Assembly (NCBI RefSeq): GCF_001922305.1
Contig: NZ_CP018839.1
Coordinates: 1 to 64,000, forward strand
DNA length: 64,000 bases
Reading direction: 5' to 3'
Origin: Thauera chlorobenzoica
GTDB taxonomy: Bacteria > Pseudomonadota > Gammaproteobacteria > Burkholderiales > Rhodocyclaceae
The position numbers and the translations under genes were made by a program. Position 1 is the first letter of the stretch. Every line of letters starts with the position of its first letter. Under the pieces are notes generated by a model. That model was not told where the DNA came from and did not search any database. It worked only from the letters and a program-made list of their open reading frames with translations. This document shows, piece after piece, positions 62,411-64,000 of the stretch.

Positions 62411-63145
62411 ATGACGCATTCCTTCCCCAGCCGGGGGCGGGCAGCCGTGCTGCCACGCGCCCGGACGATGCTGCACGCTTTCACTGGCGTGCTGCTCTAC
62501 TTGTTCCTGACCGCTTTTGCGCACGCCCATGGCGTGGCCGAGGGCGACAAGGGCTACATCCAGGAGATCTCGGGCACGCACCTGCTGCCCTTCACCTACC
62601 TTGGCGCCAAGCACATGGTCACCGGTTACGATCATCTGCTGTTCCTCGCCGGGGTGATCTTCTTCCTCTACAAGCTCAAGGACATCGCGCTCTACGTCAG
62701 CCTGTTCGCGATCGGGCACTCGGTCACCATGCTGTACGGCGTCTATGCCGGGGTGAACGTCAATGCCTACCTGATCGACGCGATCATCGGCCTATCGGTC
62801 GTCTACAAGGCGCTCGACAACCTGGGCGCCTTCCAGCGCTGGTTCGGCGTGCAGCCGAACACCAAGGCGGCGACCCTGGTCTTCGGTCTGTTCCACGGCT
62901 TCGGCCTCGCGGCCAAGATCCAGGAGTTCGAGATCGCTCGCGATGGCCTGCTGCCCAACCTGCTAGCGTTCAACGTCGGCGTGGAGATCGGCCAGTTGCT
63001 CGCGCTCGGCGCGATCCTGATCGCGATGGGCTTCTGGCGCCGTACGGCCGGCTTCTTCCAGCACGCCTATACCGCCAACGTCGCCATGATGTGCGCCGGG
63101 TTCATGCTGATCGGCTATCAGCTCACCGGCCTCTTCGTATCCTGA
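62411..63145 (+). CDS. HupE/UreJ-family metal permease
   Basis: The 244-residue product has about six membrane segments and the HupE/UreJ metal motif GAKHMVTGYDHLLFLAGVIF near residue 70 (compare H-P-x-x-G-x-D-H-x-x), with a second conserved GLFHGFGLAAKIQE near 165. Family members carry nickel or cobalt. An N-terminal Arg-rich stretch and a hydrophobic segment precede the mature part; ATG 62468 is an alternative start. Its neighbours (His-rich protein, anchored protein, DMT transporter) support a metal role. Confidence 0.85.
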   Translation: MTHSFPSRGRAAVLPRARTMLHAFTGVLLYLFLTAFAHAHGVAEGDKGYIQEISGTHLLPFTYLGAKHMVTGYDHLLFLAGVIFFLYKLKDIALYVSLFAIGHSVTMLYGVYAGVNVNAYLIDAIIGLSVVYKALDNLGAFQRWFGVQPNTKAATLVFGLFHGFGLAAKIQEFEIARDGLLPNLLAFNVGVEIGQLLALGAILIAMGFWRRTAGFFQHAYTANVAMMCAGFMLIGYQLTGLFVS

Positions 63146-63165
63146 GACTCCTGGAGTTATCGACC

Positions 63166-63840
63166 ATGTACAACACTGACCTCCCCAAGCGCGCCGACTT
63201 GCCGAGCACCGGCAATCTGCTGCGCTCGACCGCCCTGGCTGCCCTGATTGCTGGCGGACTGCTCGTCACCACCGTGCTGCCCGCCGAGTACGGCATCGAC
63301 CCCACGGGCATCGGCCGCGCACTCGGTCTGACGCCGATGGGCGAAATCAAGATGTCGCTGGCGGCTGAGGCTCGCGCAGAAGAGCGCGTTGCTACGGAAA
63401 CGGCGCCTTCACAGCCCGTAGCCGTCGCACCTGCGGCTCGTGCCGAAGCGGCGCCTGCGCCGGTCGCGGTGGCCGCTCCAACGCCCACAGCGGTCGCGCC
63501 CGAGCCCGCCGCCGGACGCAAGGACACGGTGACTGTGACGCTCAAGCCCGGCCAGGGCGCCGAAGTCAAACTGACGATGAACAAGGACAGCCGTGTCCGC
63601 TATGAGTGGGCGAGCGCCGGTGGCCCGGTGAACTTCGACACCCATGGCGACCCCTACGACGCGCCGAAAAACTTCTATCACGGCTACGGCAAGGGGCGTA
63701 ACGAGCTCGGCAACCAGGGCGACCTGGTTGCCGCGTTCGATGGCAAGCACGGCTGGTTCTGGCGGAACCGCTCCGGCTTCGACGTCACGGTCACGCTCAA
63801 GATCCAAGGCGATTACACCAAAATCGAGCGCGTGCTGTAA
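63166..63840 (+). CDS. Membrane-anchored protein of the metal cluster
   Basis: The 224-residue product has one N-terminal membrane segment (STALAALIAGGLLVTTVLP), a long Ala/Pro-rich stalk from residue 70 to 120 (VAVAAPTPTAVAPEPAA) and a C-terminal periplasmic domain with VTVTLKPGQGAEVKLTM, then FDTHGDPYDAPKNFYHGYGKG and HGWFWRNRSGFDV. This matches small anchored proteins often found next to HupE/UreJ and EamA genes in metal islands. No enzyme motif is seen. It is 20 bases after the permease. Confidence 0.75.
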   Translation: MYNTDLPKRADLPSTGNLLRSTALAALIAGGLLVTTVLPAEYGIDPTGIGRALGLTPMGEIKMSLAAEARAEERVATETAPSQPVAVAPAARAEAAPAPVAVAAPTPTAVAPEPAAGRKDTVTVTLKPGQGAEVKLTMNKDSRVRYEWASAGGPVNFDTHGDPYDAPKNFYHGYGKGRNELGNQGDLVAAFDGKHGWFWRNRSGFDVTVTLKIQGDYTKIERVL

Positions 63841-63844
63841 GCGC

Positions 63845-63875
63845 AGCGCCCCCATCCCGCCGGGGTGGGGGCGCT
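63845..63875 (+). terminator. Strong GC-rich stem-loop after the anchored protein
   Basis: AGCGCCCCCATCCC (63845-63858) pairs with GGGGTGGGGGCGCT (63862-63875), 14 bp with one G-U pair around a three-base loop. The tail TCCGATCATT has few T residues, so it may only slow polymerase. It lies between the anchored protein and the DMT gene. Confidence 0.6.
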
Positions 63876-63911
63876 TCCGATCATTCTGGCCACACCGGTC
63901 TGGCAAGGGCA

Positions 63912-64000
63912 ATGAACAACATCTACGTGATCCATGCGTTGCTCGCGGCGGCCTTGTTCGGCGCGAGCACCCCGTTCGCCAAGCTGCTGGTCGGCGAGAT
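63912..64000 (+). CDS. DMT/EamA-family transporter, N-terminal part only
   Basis: ATG 63912 opens MNNIYVIHALLAAALFGAST followed by PFAKLLVGE, the first membrane helix of an EamA/DMT transporter (compare W-G-x-x-x-x-x-x-K). The window cuts it after 29 codons. It starts 71 bases after the anchored protein behind an AAGGGCA site. Export of a metal-linked compound or amino acid is possible; the substrate is unknown. Confidence 0.75.
   Translation, partial: MNNIYVIHALLAAALFGASTPFAKLLVGE

Overview
The window looks like a high-GC (roughly two thirds G+C by eye) betaproteobacterial chromosome. Codon use, the gyrB/dnaA/efp protein sequences, the EarP/EF-P pair and the overall gene set point to Rhodocyclales of the Thauera/Azoarcus kind; this is an inference from recognised protein sequences, not a database result. 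The window opens at the replication start region: dnaA, dnaN and gyrB in a row, with no recF between dnaN and gyrB. The origin itself probably lies just upstream of base 1.

From about 5.5 to 23.2 kb lies a defence and toxin-antitoxin island. In order it holds: an Abi_2 (AbiF/AbiD-type) HEPN protein with a structured hairpin just upstream; a type I restriction-modification locus (hsdM-hsdS-hsdR) in which six small DUF4160/DUF2442/DUF433 genes sit between hsdS and hsdR; a ParDE pair; a HTH antitoxin with a shortened TumE-like toxin; two paired membrane proteins of unknown role; a CopG/RelE pair; a stub of a DUF3375 (Wadjet JetA-like) gene; a GNAT acetyltransferase with a beta-helix repeat protein; a AAA_14/DUF4143 ATPase; a frameshifted stub of a NYN-domain gene; and a YgjP-like metallopeptidase. 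Stubs beside intact modules indicate repeated gain and loss of defence cargo.

From 23.3 to 61.4 kb is ordinary core chromosome: katG, a plant-type gpmI, a secreted metallo-beta-lactamase-fold protein, LysE and MFS exporters, an rRNA-type methyltransferase, FUSC, radical SAM and MliC-like genes, a giant MscK channel, FetAB, an AEC transporter, fumC, an OsmB-like lipoprotein, prfC, qmcA-nfeD, rdgC, an RsuA pseudouridine synthase, an outer-membrane protein, earP next to its substrate gene efp, a glutaredoxin-CcdA fusion, and a six-gene group-2 Mrp Na+/H+ antiporter operon (mrpAB fused, C, D, E, F, G).

From 61.4 kb to the end a metal-handling module begins: a His-rich secreted protein behind a good sigma-70-like promoter, a HupE/UreJ metal permease, a membrane-anchored protein and the first codons of a DMT/EamA transporter cut by the window edge. 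No rRNA, tRNA, CRISPR array or intact insertion sequence was seen.
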